Below the pieces are notes generated by a model. It saw nothing but the letters and a program-made list of their open reading frames with translations, had not been told where the DNA came from and did no database searches. A stretch of 64,000 nt of DNA from Streptomyces alfalfae. GTDB taxonomy: Bacteria > Actinomycetota > Actinomycetes > Streptomycetales > Streptomycetaceae. The stretch lies in contig NZ_QEXM01000020.1 of NCBI RefSeq assembly GCF_004127445.1, forward strand, positions 1 through 64,000, read 5' to 3'. This document shows positions 1 through 8,859 of this stretch, piece by piece. The position numbers were made by a program, and so were the translations under genes. How positions within the stretch are numbered: the first letter of the stretch is position 1; each line of letters opens with the position of its first letter.

Positions 1-453
1 GGCACCGGCCGGGTCATGATCCGGTTGGCGGAGCTCGGGTACGACTGCGTCGGGGTCGACCGCGACGCGTCCATGCTGGCCGTGGCGCGCAGACAGGCGC
101 CGGAACTGCTCTGGGCCCAGGCCGATCTGGCCACGCTCGACCCGGCCGAGCTGCGGATCGCGGCGGACTTCGACCTCGTGGTCGCCGCCGGCAACATCTT
201 CCCGCTCCTCGCGCCCGGCACCGAGGCGGAGGTTGTCAGGCGCTTGGCGGCGACCCTGCGTCCGGGCGGCCTCCTGGTCGCGGGCTTCGGCCTGGACGCG
301 GCCCACCTGCCGGTGCCGCCCACCATCACCCTGCCCGAGTACGACGCCCACTGCGCCGCGGCCGGCCTGACCCTGGCCGACCGCTTCGCGACGTGGGACG
401 CCGACCCCTACCACGGCGGCGGCTACGCCGTCAGCGTCCACCGGGCCAGCTGA
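1..453 (+). CDS. Class I SAM-dependent methyltransferase, 5' end outside window
   Basis: This is the C-terminal part of a Rossmann-fold methyltransferase. The frame is open from base 1 and begins at the glycine-rich SAM-binding loop (GTGRV), so the N-terminal start lies left of the window. Next come an acidic residue closing strand 2 (GVDRDASML), the strand-4 region (DFDLVVAAGNIF) and the late LRPGGLLVAGFG segment typical of the fold. The substrate cannot be inferred. The first ATG at base 16 is inside the cofactor loop and is not the real start. The gene ends 33 bp before the convergent stop of the beta-propeller gene. Confidence 0.8.
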   Translation, partial: GTGRVMIRLAELGYDCVGVDRDASMLAVARRQAPELLWAQADLATLDPAELRIAADFDLVVAAGNIFPLLAPGTEAEVVRRLAATLRPGGLLVAGFGLDAAHLPVPPTITLPEYDAHCAAAGLTLADRFATWDADPYHGGGYAVSVHRAS

Positions 454-485
454 GACTCACCCGCCCCCGGCCCGCTCTCCTCGGG

Positions 486-1838
486 TCAGTCGTCGATCCG
501 CGGCAGCAGCGAGACGAGCCTGCCGTCCTTCTGGGTGATCAGCACATCTCCGTAGAGGAGGACCTGGGACGTCTCTCCCGGCCTCGGTCCCGGCCCCGGC
601 TCGCCGGTGTCGACGTGCCCGCGCCAGACCTGCTCGCCCGTGCGCAGATCGAGGCCCGACAGATCCCCGGTGGGACCGAAGAAGTACACGACCCCTTGCC
701 CCGTCGACACCACGGGAGCCGCGATGCCCCGCGCCCTCCCCTTGCCGGGCAGTTCGATCCCCACCGGACGGGACCACAGGGTCTCTCCCGTGGTCAGCGA
801 GTAGACCGAGGCCCGGCCCTGCCGGTTCACGGTGATCAGCCGGTCGCCGACCACCTCGGATGTGGCGAGACCGGTGTCGGCCCTGCGGGTGCGCGAGGTC
901 TGTTCGCCGGAGCTGCTGACGGTGGTGAGCAGCATGTTCTTGTCGGTGACGGCCCTGTCTCGTGCGAGGAACAGCTGATCCTCCGAAGCGCCGAGCAACT
1001 GCTGCCTGCCGGGGACGGTCGTGACCTTCGTGGCGTCCCCGGTGACGGGATCGAGACGGATGACGTCCGTGTCGTGCGGCTCGTCGGTGTCCCGTGTGCA
1101 GAGCAGGTGGGGCACGCCGCCCAGCACCGCCCGTTGACATGCCGTGCCCCTGTCCCAGGTGTGCCGCCACTTCTCCTTGCCGGTCCGCGGGTCGAGGGCC
1201 GACAGCGTGCGCAGCGAGGGGGTGTTGGCGAGGACGGCGCCGTTGATGAGCATGGCGGCCTGGCCGGTGCGGTCGTCCTGCGGCATCTTGACCCACCACA
1301 GCACATCGCCGTTGTCGGCGTCCACCGCCATCAGGTCGGTGCCACCCATGTAGTCGCCGTCGGGCTGGTTCTTCGCGGTGTGGTTCCGGTACGCGTAGAC
1401 CACGCCGTCCCGCACGGCGAACGGCCGGTCGATCCCGTCGCCCTCCCGGTTGACCTTGACGGTCCACAACCGCTTGCCGGTGCCGGCGTCGAACTTGGCG
1501 GCGTCGTACTTCGACCCGCTGCAGTACAGCGCCGAGCCGTCCACCAGACAACCCCGTCCACCGGCCTCCGGCACGTCGGCCTGCCAGGGCCGCCAGCCCT
1601 CCGGCGAGGCGGCCGGCCGCGCCGAACGCTCAGGACTGTCCCCCGTGCCGCCGAAGCCGAACACCGCCCCCGCGGTGATCGCGGCAACGGCGACCGCCGC
1701 CCCCGCGGCCTGCGAGAACCGGCGCCTCCCACGCCGCCGCACCACCTGCTCGACCAGGTCCTCGGGCGCCCGCACCCCGTCAAGGGCGACCGAGCGCAGC
1801 GTCTCCCGGACCTTCTCTTCCACACGCTCCGCGGTCAT
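486..1838 (-). CDS. Membrane-anchored PQQ-like beta-propeller protein, probably partner of the ECF sigma factor
   Basis: A 450-residue protein. A charged N-terminus (MTAERVEEKV) is followed by an Arg-rich patch and one membrane segment near residues 38-58 (SQAAGAAVAVAAITAGAVF), then an exported domain with repeated W-rich blades (GTGKRLWTVKV, GDVLWWVKM, GKEKWRHTW, GETLWSRPV, GEQVWRGHV). These are the hallmark of PQQ-like/quinoprotein-type propellers. The start at 1838 is chosen because its ATG overlaps the stop of the upstream sigma factor as ATGA. Membrane proteins in this position are often anti-sigma or sensor partners of SigE-family sigma factors. That role is inferred; no zinc-binding anti-sigma motif is visible. 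Confidence 0.75.
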   Translation of the reverse strand: MTAERVEEKVRETLRSVALDGVRAPEDLVEQVVRRRGRRRFSQAAGAAVAVAAITAGAVFGFGGTGDSPERSARPAASPEGWRPWQADVPEAGGRGCLVDGSALYCSGSKYDAAKFDAGTGKRLWTVKVNREGDGIDRPFAVRDGVVYAYRNHTAKNQPDGDYMGGTDLMAVDADNGDVLWWVKMPQDDRTGQAAMLINGAVLANTPSLRTLSALDPRTGKEKWRHTWDRGTACQRAVLGGVPHLLCTRDTDEPHDTDVIRLDPVTGDATKVTTVPGRQQLLGASEDQLFLARDRAVTDKNMLLTTVSSSGEQTSRTRRADTGLATSEVVGDRLITVNRQGRASVYSLTTGETLWSRPVGIELPGKGRARGIAAPVVSTGQGVVYFFGPTGDLSGLDLRTGEQVWRGHVDTGEPGPGPRPGETSQVLLYGDVLITQKDGRLVSLLPRIDD

Positions 1839-2386
1839 CCGCGCATCTCCTTCGCCGTATAGCTGAGCGGCCGCGCCTGCTCCGCGGGCCGTTCGGGACC
1901 GAGCTCCGGTACGAGCCCGCGCAGTTTCTCCAGCGACCGGTGCGCCGTGCTGCGGACCGTGCCGACAGGGCACCGCAGCAGAGCCGCCACCTCACCCTCG
2001 GGAAGGTCCTCGAAGTAGCGCAGGACCACCACGGCCCGCTGCCGCTTCGTCAGACGGCCGAGCGCAGCCCACAGCGCGATCCGCAGTTCGGAGTCCGACT
2101 CGCCGCCGACGTCGCCGCCGGGCTCGGGCAGCACCGGGACCGTCGTCTCCGCGCGGTGCCTGCGCAACCGCCACCGGTTGACCTGCTGGCGGTACAGGAT
2201 CTGGCGGACGTACGCTTCCGGTTGCTCGATCTGCGCCCAGCGTCCGTACGCCTTCATCAGCGCGATCTGCAGCAGATCCTCCGCGGCGTGCCGGTCCCCG
2301 CCGGTGAGCAACACCGCAAGCCGCAGCAGCGCGGTGGACCGCATCGCCACGAACTCCCGGAAGTCATCATGACTCGAGGCCTCCAT
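1835..2386 (-). CDS. SigE-family ECF RNA polymerase sigma factor
   Basis: A 183-residue ECF sigma factor. Region 2 is recognisable (FREFVAMRSTALLRLAVLLTG, then AEDLLQIALMKAYGRW), followed by a proline/acid-rich linker (VPVLPEPGGDVGGES) and region 4 with a helix-turn-helix (LTKRQRAVVVLRYFEDL, then EVAALLRCPVGTVRSTAHRS). It matches the 'SigE family' subgroup common in Streptomyces. Its stop overlaps the start of the propeller gene by four bases, so the two are translationally coupled. It should direct transcription in response to an envelope or extracytoplasmic cue, possibly including its own operon. Confidence 0.88.
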   Translation of the reverse strand: MEASSHDDFREFVAMRSTALLRLAVLLTGGDRHAAEDLLQIALMKAYGRWAQIEQPEAYVRQILYRQQVNRWRLRRHRAETTVPVLPEPGGDVGGESDSELRIALWAALGRLTKRQRAVVVLRYFEDLPEGEVAALLRCPVGTVRSTAHRSLEKLRGLVPELGPERPAEQARPLSYTAKEMRG

Positions 2387-2584
2387 CGACCCTCCCCTTC
2401 TTGCCGCCCCTCACGACGCGACGAGTCACCCGCGGCTATCCACCGGCGGGCGAACATTGTGCGTTCACACGAAGCCGACGTCTTCGCCGCGTCACGCCCC
2501 GCCTGTCGGCACCCGCGTGGGGCGCACGTAGGATGCCCGCCATGGGGGATCAGGGGTGCGGCACCCGAGGTCACGAGCGAGAAC

Positions 2585-2701
2585 GTGACGGTACGGGGCA
2601 AGAGCCGGAAGGCCGTGCGGGTGGAGTCCAGCGGCGAGGACCTGCGGACCCTGCTGGACCACCGCGAGGTCGACCCGCAGGCCCTCTCCGTGTCCGGTTG
2701 A
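2585..2701 (+). CDS. Possible short ORF, 38 aa, unknown
   Basis: A short GTG-started frame (begins VTVRGKSRKAV, ends VDPQALSVSG) with protein-like composition, including DLRTLLDHREV. It has only a weak purine stretch ahead of the GTG and no recognised family. It may be real, or it may be the tail of a decayed gene. Low confidence. Confidence 0.2.
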   Translation: MTVRGKSRKAVRVESSGEDLRTLLDHREVDPQALSVSG

Positions 2702-2970
2702 CCAGAGGGCGTCGTCCGGCGCACAAGCCGAACGGCAGCGAAACGTAAGCGCTCCACCTCAAGGTGGAGGCAGAACGTCGTGGCGGGGGTCGTGCCTCGA
2801 CAGCGGTGAGCCGTCCCGCTGGTCGTGCGTTCGGATGATCTGTCAGCGACGGCACCCCTTTTGTCATGCCCGTGTGGACTCTCGCCGGTAGCCCGGCCGG
2901 TCCCACCTTTCATTCCCCCTGCACGAGTAAGCGAGCCCGCCGTGAACCGGCGGCCATGGAGAGGATCAGT
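2702..2970. other. Leader of the peptidase gene with an operator-like palindrome
   Basis: No gene seen. Bases 2752-2769 form a near-perfect palindrome (CTCCACCT, CA, AGGTGGAG), about 200 bp before the peptidase start. It looks like a regulator site, but no neighbouring regulator is obviously tied to it. Short sequences near 2880-2950 could be read as coding but lack support. Confidence 0.4.
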
Positions 2971-4365
2971 ATGAGGAGCAGCAAGCCCGGCATACCCGTG
3001 CGGACACGGCAGCCCGCAGGCGCCGGGGCGAGACGTACCCGCGTGCAGGTCGCCGTCGCCGCCGGCGTGGCCGTCGCGGCAAGCCTCGCCGGGGTCGGCG
3101 GCGCCCTGGCCGCGGACACCACCCCCGGCACCGGCCCCGGCACCACGCAGTCCGCCACACCGTCGCGCTCCGCGGGACCCCAGCAGCACGTCGAGTACTT
3201 CACCTCTCCCGACAGTCACCCGCGGCACACCGAGGTCCCCGCCCCCGCCCGGCTGAACGCCAGGCAGCGCTCGGCCATCGCCGGGGACGGGAAGGTCGTC
3301 TCGCTGGTGAAGAACGGGCCGGTCGGCGCCAAGGCCGACGTGGTGTTCATCGGCGACGGCTACACCAAGTCCCAGCAGGACGACTTCCTGACGGACGTGC
3401 GCCGGAAGTGGAAGGAGGTCTCCGCGGTCGAGCCGTACCGCACGTACAAGAAGCAGTTCAACGTCTGGGCCATAGAGGCCGTCTCCCCGCAGTCCGGTGT
3501 CGGCGGCGACCCGGACTACGGCACGAGCAAGAGGACCGCCCTCGGCTCGTCGTTCTGGTGCGACAACGTCGAGCGCCTGCTGTGCGTCAACCACGAGAAG
3601 GTGGAGGCGTACGCCAGCAAGGCCGCCGACGCCGACCTGGTGATCGTCCTCGCGAACTCCACCAAGTACGGCGGCGCGGGCTACAACGACATCGTGTCGC
3701 CCTCGGGCTACGACGGCATAGCCACCGCCTCGTCGGACAACCCCGACTCCTCCCAGATAGTCGTCCACGAGACCGGCCACTCACTGGGCAAGCTGGCCGA
3801 CGAGTACTGGTACGACGAGTACGGCACCTATGACGGCGCCGAGCCGTGGGAGTCGAACATCAGCAAGCTGAAGTCGGCCCAGCTGACCGCGCAGAAGAAG
3901 AAGTGGTACCGCTGGATCGGCCAGACGTCCCCCGACGGCGGCAAGGTCGGCGCGTACCGGGGCGGTGGCTACTACCCTCGCGGCATCTACCGGCCCACGC
4001 AGAACTCGATCATGCGCACCCTGGGCAACGAGTTCAACCTGCCCGGACGCGAAGCGATGATCGCGGGCTTCCACCGGCACTCGTCGGTGATCAGCGCCAC
4101 CACCCCCACCAGCACGAAGGTGCGCCGCACGAAGGTCGTCACCGTCGAGGCGGGCAAGGGCGTCCAACTGCGCTGGTACGTCGACGGCCGCGTGACCGAC
4201 AAGGGCCGGGACGACGCGAGCATGACGCCGCGCGCCCTGGGTGTACCGGCCGACGGCCGCGCGCACACGGTCTCGGTGCGGGGCACTGACCCCACCAAGG
4301 CGGTCCGCGACCCGGCGCTGCGCAAGCTTCTGACCAAGAAGCTCACCTGGCGCGTCGCGAGCTGA
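2971..4365 (+). CDS. Secreted M64 (IgA-peptidase-type) zinc metallopeptidase
   Basis: A 464-residue exported protein. The start at 2971 is preferred over ATG 2956 because GGAGAGG lies 7 bases upstream. The N-terminus is a long twin-basic-rich signal sequence (RRTRVQVAVAAGVAVAASLAG, then GGALAADT). A Pro/Ser/Thr linker follows, then the catalytic domain. The zinc motif HETGHSLGKLADEYW starts at residue 266 with the HExxH core, and its downstream Glu/Tyr-rich segment fits the M64 family. Upstream FIGDGYT and PSGYDGIATASS segments also match that family. A small beta-rich C-terminal domain (KVVTVEAGKGVQLRWYVDG) follows. Probably an extracellular endopeptidase; its substrate is unknown. Confidence 0.85.
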   Translation: MRSSKPGIPVRTRQPAGAGARRTRVQVAVAAGVAVAASLAGVGGALAADTTPGTGPGTTQSATPSRSAGPQQHVEYFTSPDSHPRHTEVPAPARLNARQRSAIAGDGKVVSLVKNGPVGAKADVVFIGDGYTKSQQDDFLTDVRRKWKEVSAVEPYRTYKKQFNVWAIEAVSPQSGVGGDPDYGTSKRTALGSSFWCDNVERLLCVNHEKVEAYASKAADADLVIVLANSTKYGGAGYNDIVSPSGYDGIATASSDNPDSSQIVVHETGHSLGKLADEYWYDEYGTYDGAEPWESNISKLKSAQLTAQKKKWYRWIGQTSPDGGKVGAYRGGGYYPRGIYRPTQNSIMRTLGNEFNLPGREAMIAGFHRHSSVISATTPTSTKVRRTKVVTVEAGKGVQLRWYVDGRVTDKGRDDASMTPRALGVPADGRAHTVSVRGTDPTKAVRDPALRKLLTKKLTWRVAS

Positions 4366-4399
4366 CCGGCGGGACCACCGTCCGCGCTCCCGCCGTACG

Positions 4400-4650
4400 T
4401 CAGCACGCCGGGAACGCGGCGCCCGGGACATGCAACGCCTTCCGCTCGCCGCGGAACGCGACCGAGGCCGCGGCCACCGCGCCGGGGCTCAGCTCCTCGC
4501 CGCGGCCGGCCGCGGCGAGAGTGGGACCACCCAGGTAGACCGAACCGAGTCCGGTGACCGACAGGCGCAGGGTGGGGCGGACGCCGTGGACACGCTCGCA
4601 GATGGCGGCGTCGAGGCCGTCGGTACTGAGACGCCACTCGTTCGGTGCGA
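4400..4650 (-). pseudogene. C-terminal remnant of an Eis-like GNAT acetyltransferase
   Basis: The minus strand contains an open stretch ending at 4400 whose translation includes EWRLSTDGLDAAICERV, then LGSVYLGGPTLAAAGRGEEL and SPGAVAAASVAFRGERKA. The 'YLGG...AAAG...ELxPGA' pattern is the sterol-carrier-like C-terminus of Eis-type acetyltransferases. Nothing upstream on this strand continues the protein, so only about 80 residues remain. It abuts the WD40 remnant, which suggests a deletion joint near 4650-4680. Confidence 0.55.
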
Positions 4651-4683
4651 TCTTGCGGCGGTTTGAAGGCGTGACTTCTTCGC

Positions 4684-5354
4684 TTGTTGAGCGGATGGCA
4701 CCGGTCGCCGGGTGCGACAGCGGTGGCTGTGCGACACGCGTCCCGGGCGGGGCTCTCGTGTGCGGCCAGGTCCAGCAGCCGCGCCGGGGCCCTTACGTCG
4801 ACGGCGTGGTCGGCCGACGGACACCTGGCCACTGCCGGCTCCGAGGGGAACGTGTGCGTCTGGGATCCCGACAACAGCGCCTCCATCGGGATGCCCGGCC
4901 ACACCGGCCGCGCCGAGTCAGTGGCGTGGACTGCCGACGCACGCCTGACCACCGCCGACTCCGACGGGCGGGTGCGCCTGTGGGACCGAACACCGGCACC
5001 ACCATCGAACTGCTCAACCACACAGACCGGGTGGCATCGATGGCGTGGTCGGCTTACGGACGCCTCGCCGCCGCCGGCGCCGACGGAGCAGTACGCGTCT
5101 GGGACCCGACCAACGGCGCCACCACCGAACTGCCCAGCCACACCAGTCGGCTGCGGTCGATGGCGTGGTCGGCCGCCGGACACCTCGCCACCGGCGAAGC
5201 CGGGGTGGTGCGCGTATGGGACGTGACAGAGCGCCGTGTGCTCACCGCATTCACAGTAGACGGATACGCCACGTCCTGCGCCTGGTCCCGCGATGGCGAA
5301 GCTCTCGCTGTCGCAGGCTCCTGGGGTCTCCACCTGCTGCAGCTGATCGAGTGA
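4684..5354 (+). pseudogene. WD40-repeat protein fragment, frameshifted
   Basis: About four WD40 blades are readable (SADGHLATAGSEGNVCVWDP, then LTTADSDGRVRLWD, SAYGRLAAAGADGAVRVWDP, and AGHLATGEAGVVRVWDV). The first two are in one frame and the rest in another. A single missing C at about 4984 (WD-R instead of WDPNTG) accounts for the switch, so the gene is broken. The N-terminus is also missing; actinomycete WD40 proteins of this type are usually the tails of large NACHT, kinase or HTH proteins. The fragment runs to a normal stop after LHLLQLIE. Confidence 0.75.
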
Positions 5355-5792
5355 CGACAGCCGGCGCCCGCGCCGGTGGTACTGCCATGGCCTGTCTCCC
5401 CTGGGCGGGGCGGGGCACCTGCCGGGCGGTGCGGCGGACGCGAGGGCCACCGAGAGTCCTCCTCATTCGGAAGGGTCCGCGGTGCCCGTGGCCCCATGCG
5501 GGCGGTCCCGGAGCGGACGTGCTGGACACGGGTGTGCGGTCAGAAACGCCGCAGGAGTAGGAGGAGGAGTAGGACGAGGACTGCGCTTGAGATGATCAGC
5601 ACTCCTACAGCGATCGCGAAGTTGGCCGACCGGTGAGTCGTTCAGCGCGGCCAGGTGCGCAGCCCGATCAGGCCCCGTCTCCCGCCCCGACCGTCGCGCG
5701 TGCGACAAAGGGCCCGGGCAAGGCGCAGGCGGCGTTTCCGCGGGGCACGGGCAAGCACCAGTTCGCGGTCTCACGCCGAGAAGTCTGGACGA
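5355..5792. other. Gene-poor stretch
   Basis: No supported gene. On the minus strand, 5638-5536 encodes a strikingly hydrophobic tail (ANFAIAVGVLIISSAVLVLL, then LLLLLRRF and stop) preceded closely by a stop and with only an internal GTG as start. It could be a tiny single-span membrane peptide or chance in CT-rich DNA. Confidence 0.35.
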
Positions 5793-6120
5793 ATGTCGGT
5801 CGTGGCCACGGCCGCCGACGGCATCCGCGTGGTGTCACTGGTGGGGGAGATCGATCACGGCTCCGAAGACCACACTGCGCCGGGCCCTGGACGCCTGCGA
5901 TACCCCCGCCCCCGGATCGTGGTCGACCGGCGCCAGGTCATCCTCATGGGTTCGAGTGGGATCAACATCTTCATCGGCGTTCATCGTGCGGTCAGTGAGA
6001 CCGACGGCCGACCGCGTCTGGCCGCCCCCGGCAAGGCGGTGATGCGCACTCTGAGCCTCGTTGGCGGGGGGCGGCACCGTCATCGACTGCCGCGAAACGC
6101 TCCGCCAGACGGCTCAGCGA
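5793..6120 (+). pseudogene. STAS-domain anti-anti-sigma factor, multiply frameshifted
   Basis: Starts MSVVATAADGIRVVSLVGEI, a normal STAS beginning. Near 5867 the frame slips by one: the +1 frame reads TLRRALDACDTPAP, as expected for the family. It is restored about 40 bp later at IVVDRRQV. The regulatory serine region reads MGSSGIN where the family usually has MDSSGIN. A third shift near 6067 moves the C-terminus (GTVIDCRETLRQ) to another frame. Three shifts in 330 bp argue for a dead gene rather than programmed recoding. Intact relatives bind anti-sigma kinases in stress-sigma pathways. Confidence 0.7.
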
Positions 6121-6202
6121 CCAGCGTCGTCGGGCTGTGCGGGGGTCCCACGCTCAGCTCAGGGGTGGTGTACGTATACCGGTGGGGCAGGGGCAGGTGG
6201 AG

Positions 6203-6454
6203 TCAGGCGCCGAGTTTGTCGACGGCGTCCTGGAGAGACGCCGACAGGCGTGTGACGTCCTCCTCGGCGGGCGAAGGGGTGCCAAGCCGCTCCACCAGCT
6301 CTGCGCGGGACAGCAGCACGGCTGCCCCACGGCACTGCTCACTGCTGAGGGCAGCCTGCTCGATGACCTGAGCACGGCCCTCCAGAAGCGCCAGGACGGT
6401 GTCGTCCGACGGAGCCTCCAAGAGCTCCCTCACCAGTGACGCGTCGATCTTCAT
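6203..6454 (-). CDS. Small acidic helical protein, 83 aa, unknown
   Basis: Starts MKIDASLVRELLEAP with a clear AAGGA site 6 bases upstream. It is rich in Leu, Glu and Ala and predicted all-helical. No family is recognised. It is the last gene of a minus-strand run with the hemerythrin-like and ferritin-like genes and may share their regulation. No membrane segment, signal peptide or cysteine cluster is visible beyond one Cys. Confidence 0.6.
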   Translation of the reverse strand: MKIDASLVRELLEAPSDDTVLALLEGRAQVIEQAALSSEQCRGAAVLLSRAELVERLGTPSPAEEDVTRLSASLQDAVDKLGA

Positions 6455-6540
6455 GCGCTGTCCTTCTGACGGTGCCGTCCGCGAACCGCGCGCCCGGGGG
6501 CCGGGCCATGAGCCCACCCCCGGGCGCGGCCGTTGCGGAC

Positions 6541-7128
6541 CTACTTGCCCATGGCCTTGCGTACGGCGTCCTTGGTGCGGTCCATGAGGGCGGCGACCGG
6601 TCCCAGGGCCATGTTCTTCGCCCCGGACTCGACGCCCGGGTGAGGCCGAGTGGGCGCCATGGCCTCGGCAGCCTTGATCGCTTTCGCCATCGCGGCCAGG
6701 TTGGCGGCGTCGGTACTACGCCGGATGTGGGTGAACTCGTAGCGTTCCTCGGCGCGGGCGTGCGCCTGGACGTCCTTGCGCAGCTTGAGCAGCTGGGGCA
6801 TGAACTTGGGGTCGTCGGTGTCCGTCTCGTCGAGCGCGGACAAGGTCTCCTTGGCCGCCTTCTCCTCGGCGAGGCGTTCCTTCACGACCTGCTCGCCGCC
6901 GGGGAATCCCTTGCGGGCGAAGGGGTGGACGACTTCCTCCTCGGCGGTCTCGTGGACGGCCAGCAGGCGCACCAGGCGGCGGAAGGCATCCCGGCGTTCC
7001 TCGCCCTTGGCGGCCTCGACCTCGTCGAAGAGGTTGCGGATGTCGCCGTGCTGGCGCATCAGCAGGGCGACGACGTCGTCGTCCTTGGCCATGTCGTCCC
7101 CGGCATGCGGGGTGTGCAGTTCGGACAT
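6541..7128 (-). CDS. Hemerythrin HHE-domain protein
   Basis: A 195-residue cytoplasmic protein. The first helix carries the diiron-ligand pattern DVVALLMRQHGDIRNLFDEV, and the second carries VHETAEEEVVHPFAR (H, HExxE and HP ligands). Further His/Glu residues (QAHARAEERYEFTHI) complete a hemerythrin-like four-helix site. Such proteins bind O2, NO or iron and are often stress-induced in Streptomyces. It lies 11 bp downstream of the ferritin-like gene in the same direction, so the two iron proteins are probably co-transcribed. The C-terminal tail (PTRPHPGVESGAKNM) is family-typical and probably disordered. Confidence 0.88.
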   Translation of the reverse strand: MSELHTPHAGDDMAKDDDVVALLMRQHGDIRNLFDEVEAAKGEERRDAFRRLVRLLAVHETAEEEVVHPFARKGFPGGEQVVKERLAEEKAAKETLSALDETDTDDPKFMPQLLKLRKDVQAHARAEERYEFTHIRRSTDAANLAAMAKAIKAAEAMAPTRPHPGVESGAKNMALGPVAALMDRTKDAVRKAMGK

Positions 7129-7139
7129 GTCGGCCTCCC

Positions 7140-8339
7140 CTACTTTTCGCGCTGCGTCGGGTCGGGGTGCTCCCCCTCGGTCTGGAGGCGGTACTCGCGG
7201 CCGAACATCTCCTCGTGCTGGATCATCACCCGGTCGCTCGGGGGTGCCTCGCCGCCGTGGATCTGCTCCTGCATCCGCTCGAACCGCTCATGAGCCTCGC
7301 GCACATACCCGGCGCCGAGCGTGGTCAGGTCCATCTGCGTGTCGAGCAGTTCACGCAGATATCCCTTGTTGGGCTCGAAGGTGAGCACGTTGGGCAGTTC
7401 GGGGGCCAGGACCGAGGCGGGGTCGCGGCCGTCGTGGCGGCGCATCAGGTCGCAGGCGGCGTGCAGGTGCTCCAGCTCCATGTTCAGGTGCAGCTCCCAG
7501 ATCGCCTTGACCTTGGGGTCGCTCTCCTGCTCCATGAAGGAGTGGTAGAGGTAGCACTCGTTGTACTCGTGGTTGACGAGCTGCTCCCACCACGTCTCCC
7601 CCGGGTCCACGAGGGACTCGTAGTGGGTGACGTGCTCCTCCTCGATCAGCCCGATCTCCTGGTAGAGCTGGCGGGCGATCGGCTCCATGTAGGTGGGGCC
7701 GGTGTTCATGTAGAAGTTCATGGTCTGCTGCTCGGCCGACATGATCGTCAGCGCGTGCAGCTTGGACAGCGGGTTCGTCTCGTCCTTGGCATACGGATCG
7801 CGGACGTTGTCGACCGGGTCGCGGTGGTGGAACCGGGTGGGCCGGCCGGGCATGACCTCGGTCAGGTTGTCGACGATGGACTCCGCCTTGCGGTGCTCGA
7901 TCATCTCGTACAGGTTCGCGTACCGGTACAGATGGTCGAAGTCCTCCAGCACACCGAACTGGTACGCCTGCTTCAGGTACGGGTCCGGCTCCATCCGCGC
8001 CACCCACGCCGTCAGGTCCACCGCCACCTGCTCGTACGCGATGGTCGTCTCCAGCACCGAGGAGACGCCGGGCAGCAGCCAGTTCACCACCTTCTGCTGC
8101 TGTGCCTCGATGTAGCGCACCCGGGCCAGCTGCCGCTTGATCTCCGGGTCCACGGTGTGGCGGGCGAGCTGGTGGCTGAAGAGGATCGCCTCCACCTCGA
8201 TCCCGTTCATCGTGATGATCCGGCAGCGGGTGTACGGATCGCAGTGGTCGGGGTCGATCGGGTCCACGTTCAGCTCGCGCCAGTTGCGCAACTGGCGGTC
8301 CAGCGGGATACCCCGCTGCTCCAGCGGATTGAACGTCAT
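7140..8339 (-). CDS. Ferritin-like diiron-type protein of unknown function
   Basis: A 399-residue, all-helical protein. The start at 8339 has AGGAGG 8 bases upstream. Acid/His pairs are spaced as in ferritin-like bundles (ETTIAYEQVAVD, FDHLYRYANLYEMIEH, IEEEHVTHYESL, LHLNMELEHLHAACD). I infer a diiron or related metal site, but the exact family is not recognised. It is about twice the size of a simple ferritin bundle and may contain two. It heads the run with the hemerythrin gene. The upstream region holds a GGGTAC element that could be a sigma-B-like -10, but the -35 is not convincing. Confidence 0.7.
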   Translation of the reverse strand: MTFNPLEQRGIPLDRQLRNWRELNVDPIDPDHCDPYTRCRIITMNGIEVEAILFSHQLARHTVDPEIKRQLARVRYIEAQQQKVVNWLLPGVSSVLETTIAYEQVAVDLTAWVARMEPDPYLKQAYQFGVLEDFDHLYRYANLYEMIEHRKAESIVDNLTEVMPGRPTRFHHRDPVDNVRDPYAKDETNPLSKLHALTIMSAEQQTMNFYMNTGPTYMEPIARQLYQEIGLIEEEHVTHYESLVDPGETWWEQLVNHEYNECYLYHSFMEQESDPKVKAIWELHLNMELEHLHAACDLMRRHDGRDPASVLAPELPNVLTFEPNKGYLRELLDTQMDLTTLGAGYVREAHERFERMQEQIHGGEAPPSDRVMIQHEEMFGREYRLQTEGEHPDPTQREK

Positions 8340-8859
8340 GGGCGTTGCCTCCTGGGGGCAGGACGAGCGCGACTCGTGCGCCGCCGGGGTACCCCGTTTC
8401 AGGCGACGAGCACAGACGTGGTCCTCAGTCTGTTCACGACGGGCGCTTTCCAGCCACCGCACACACCCGCAGACCGCACGGGTCCCCCTGGTGGGTCAAC
8501 AGAGCGGGCAGAATCCGTCCTCGTCGGCGAGCATGCCCTCACCTCACCAGACCCGGCACAGAGGCCGGCGACAGGCGACGACCGCCCCGCCCCGCCCTGG
8601 GAGGCACATCAGCGCCCCCATGCGCTCTCCATGCACCCCGACCGCCTCACGGCCGCTCTCGGCCCGGAAAAGGCGAGGGGCGAAGGCCCCGCCCAACGGC
8701 TGCAGAGCGACCGGGCCCCCGGCGCACTTCCTCAAGATCAACGCGCTCTCCGCTATGGCATTCCTTTCGTGACCTGATGGCCCTGCGTGCTTTGTTCGGC
8801 GCGGTGGTTTCAATTGGCGAAGAGGTCGAGGCCGGCCGCCGAAGTGTCGGCGGTGAGGG
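8340..8859. other. Gene-free stretch upstream of the ferritin-like gene
   Basis: About 520 bp without a supported gene on either strand. The part next to 8339 must carry the promoter of the ferritin-like/hemerythrin operon. No repeats or RNA-like folds were recognised. Confidence 0.5.

Noticed and set aside
393..1862. A plus-strand frame opposite the beta-propeller gene
   Set aside because: Low-complexity composition and no start site; the minus strand has repeated propeller blades and a coupled start.
5536..5638. Minus-strand hydrophobic peptide in gene-poor DNA
   Set aside because: No convincing start or ribosome-binding site. Noted under the gene-poor stretch but not called as a gene.
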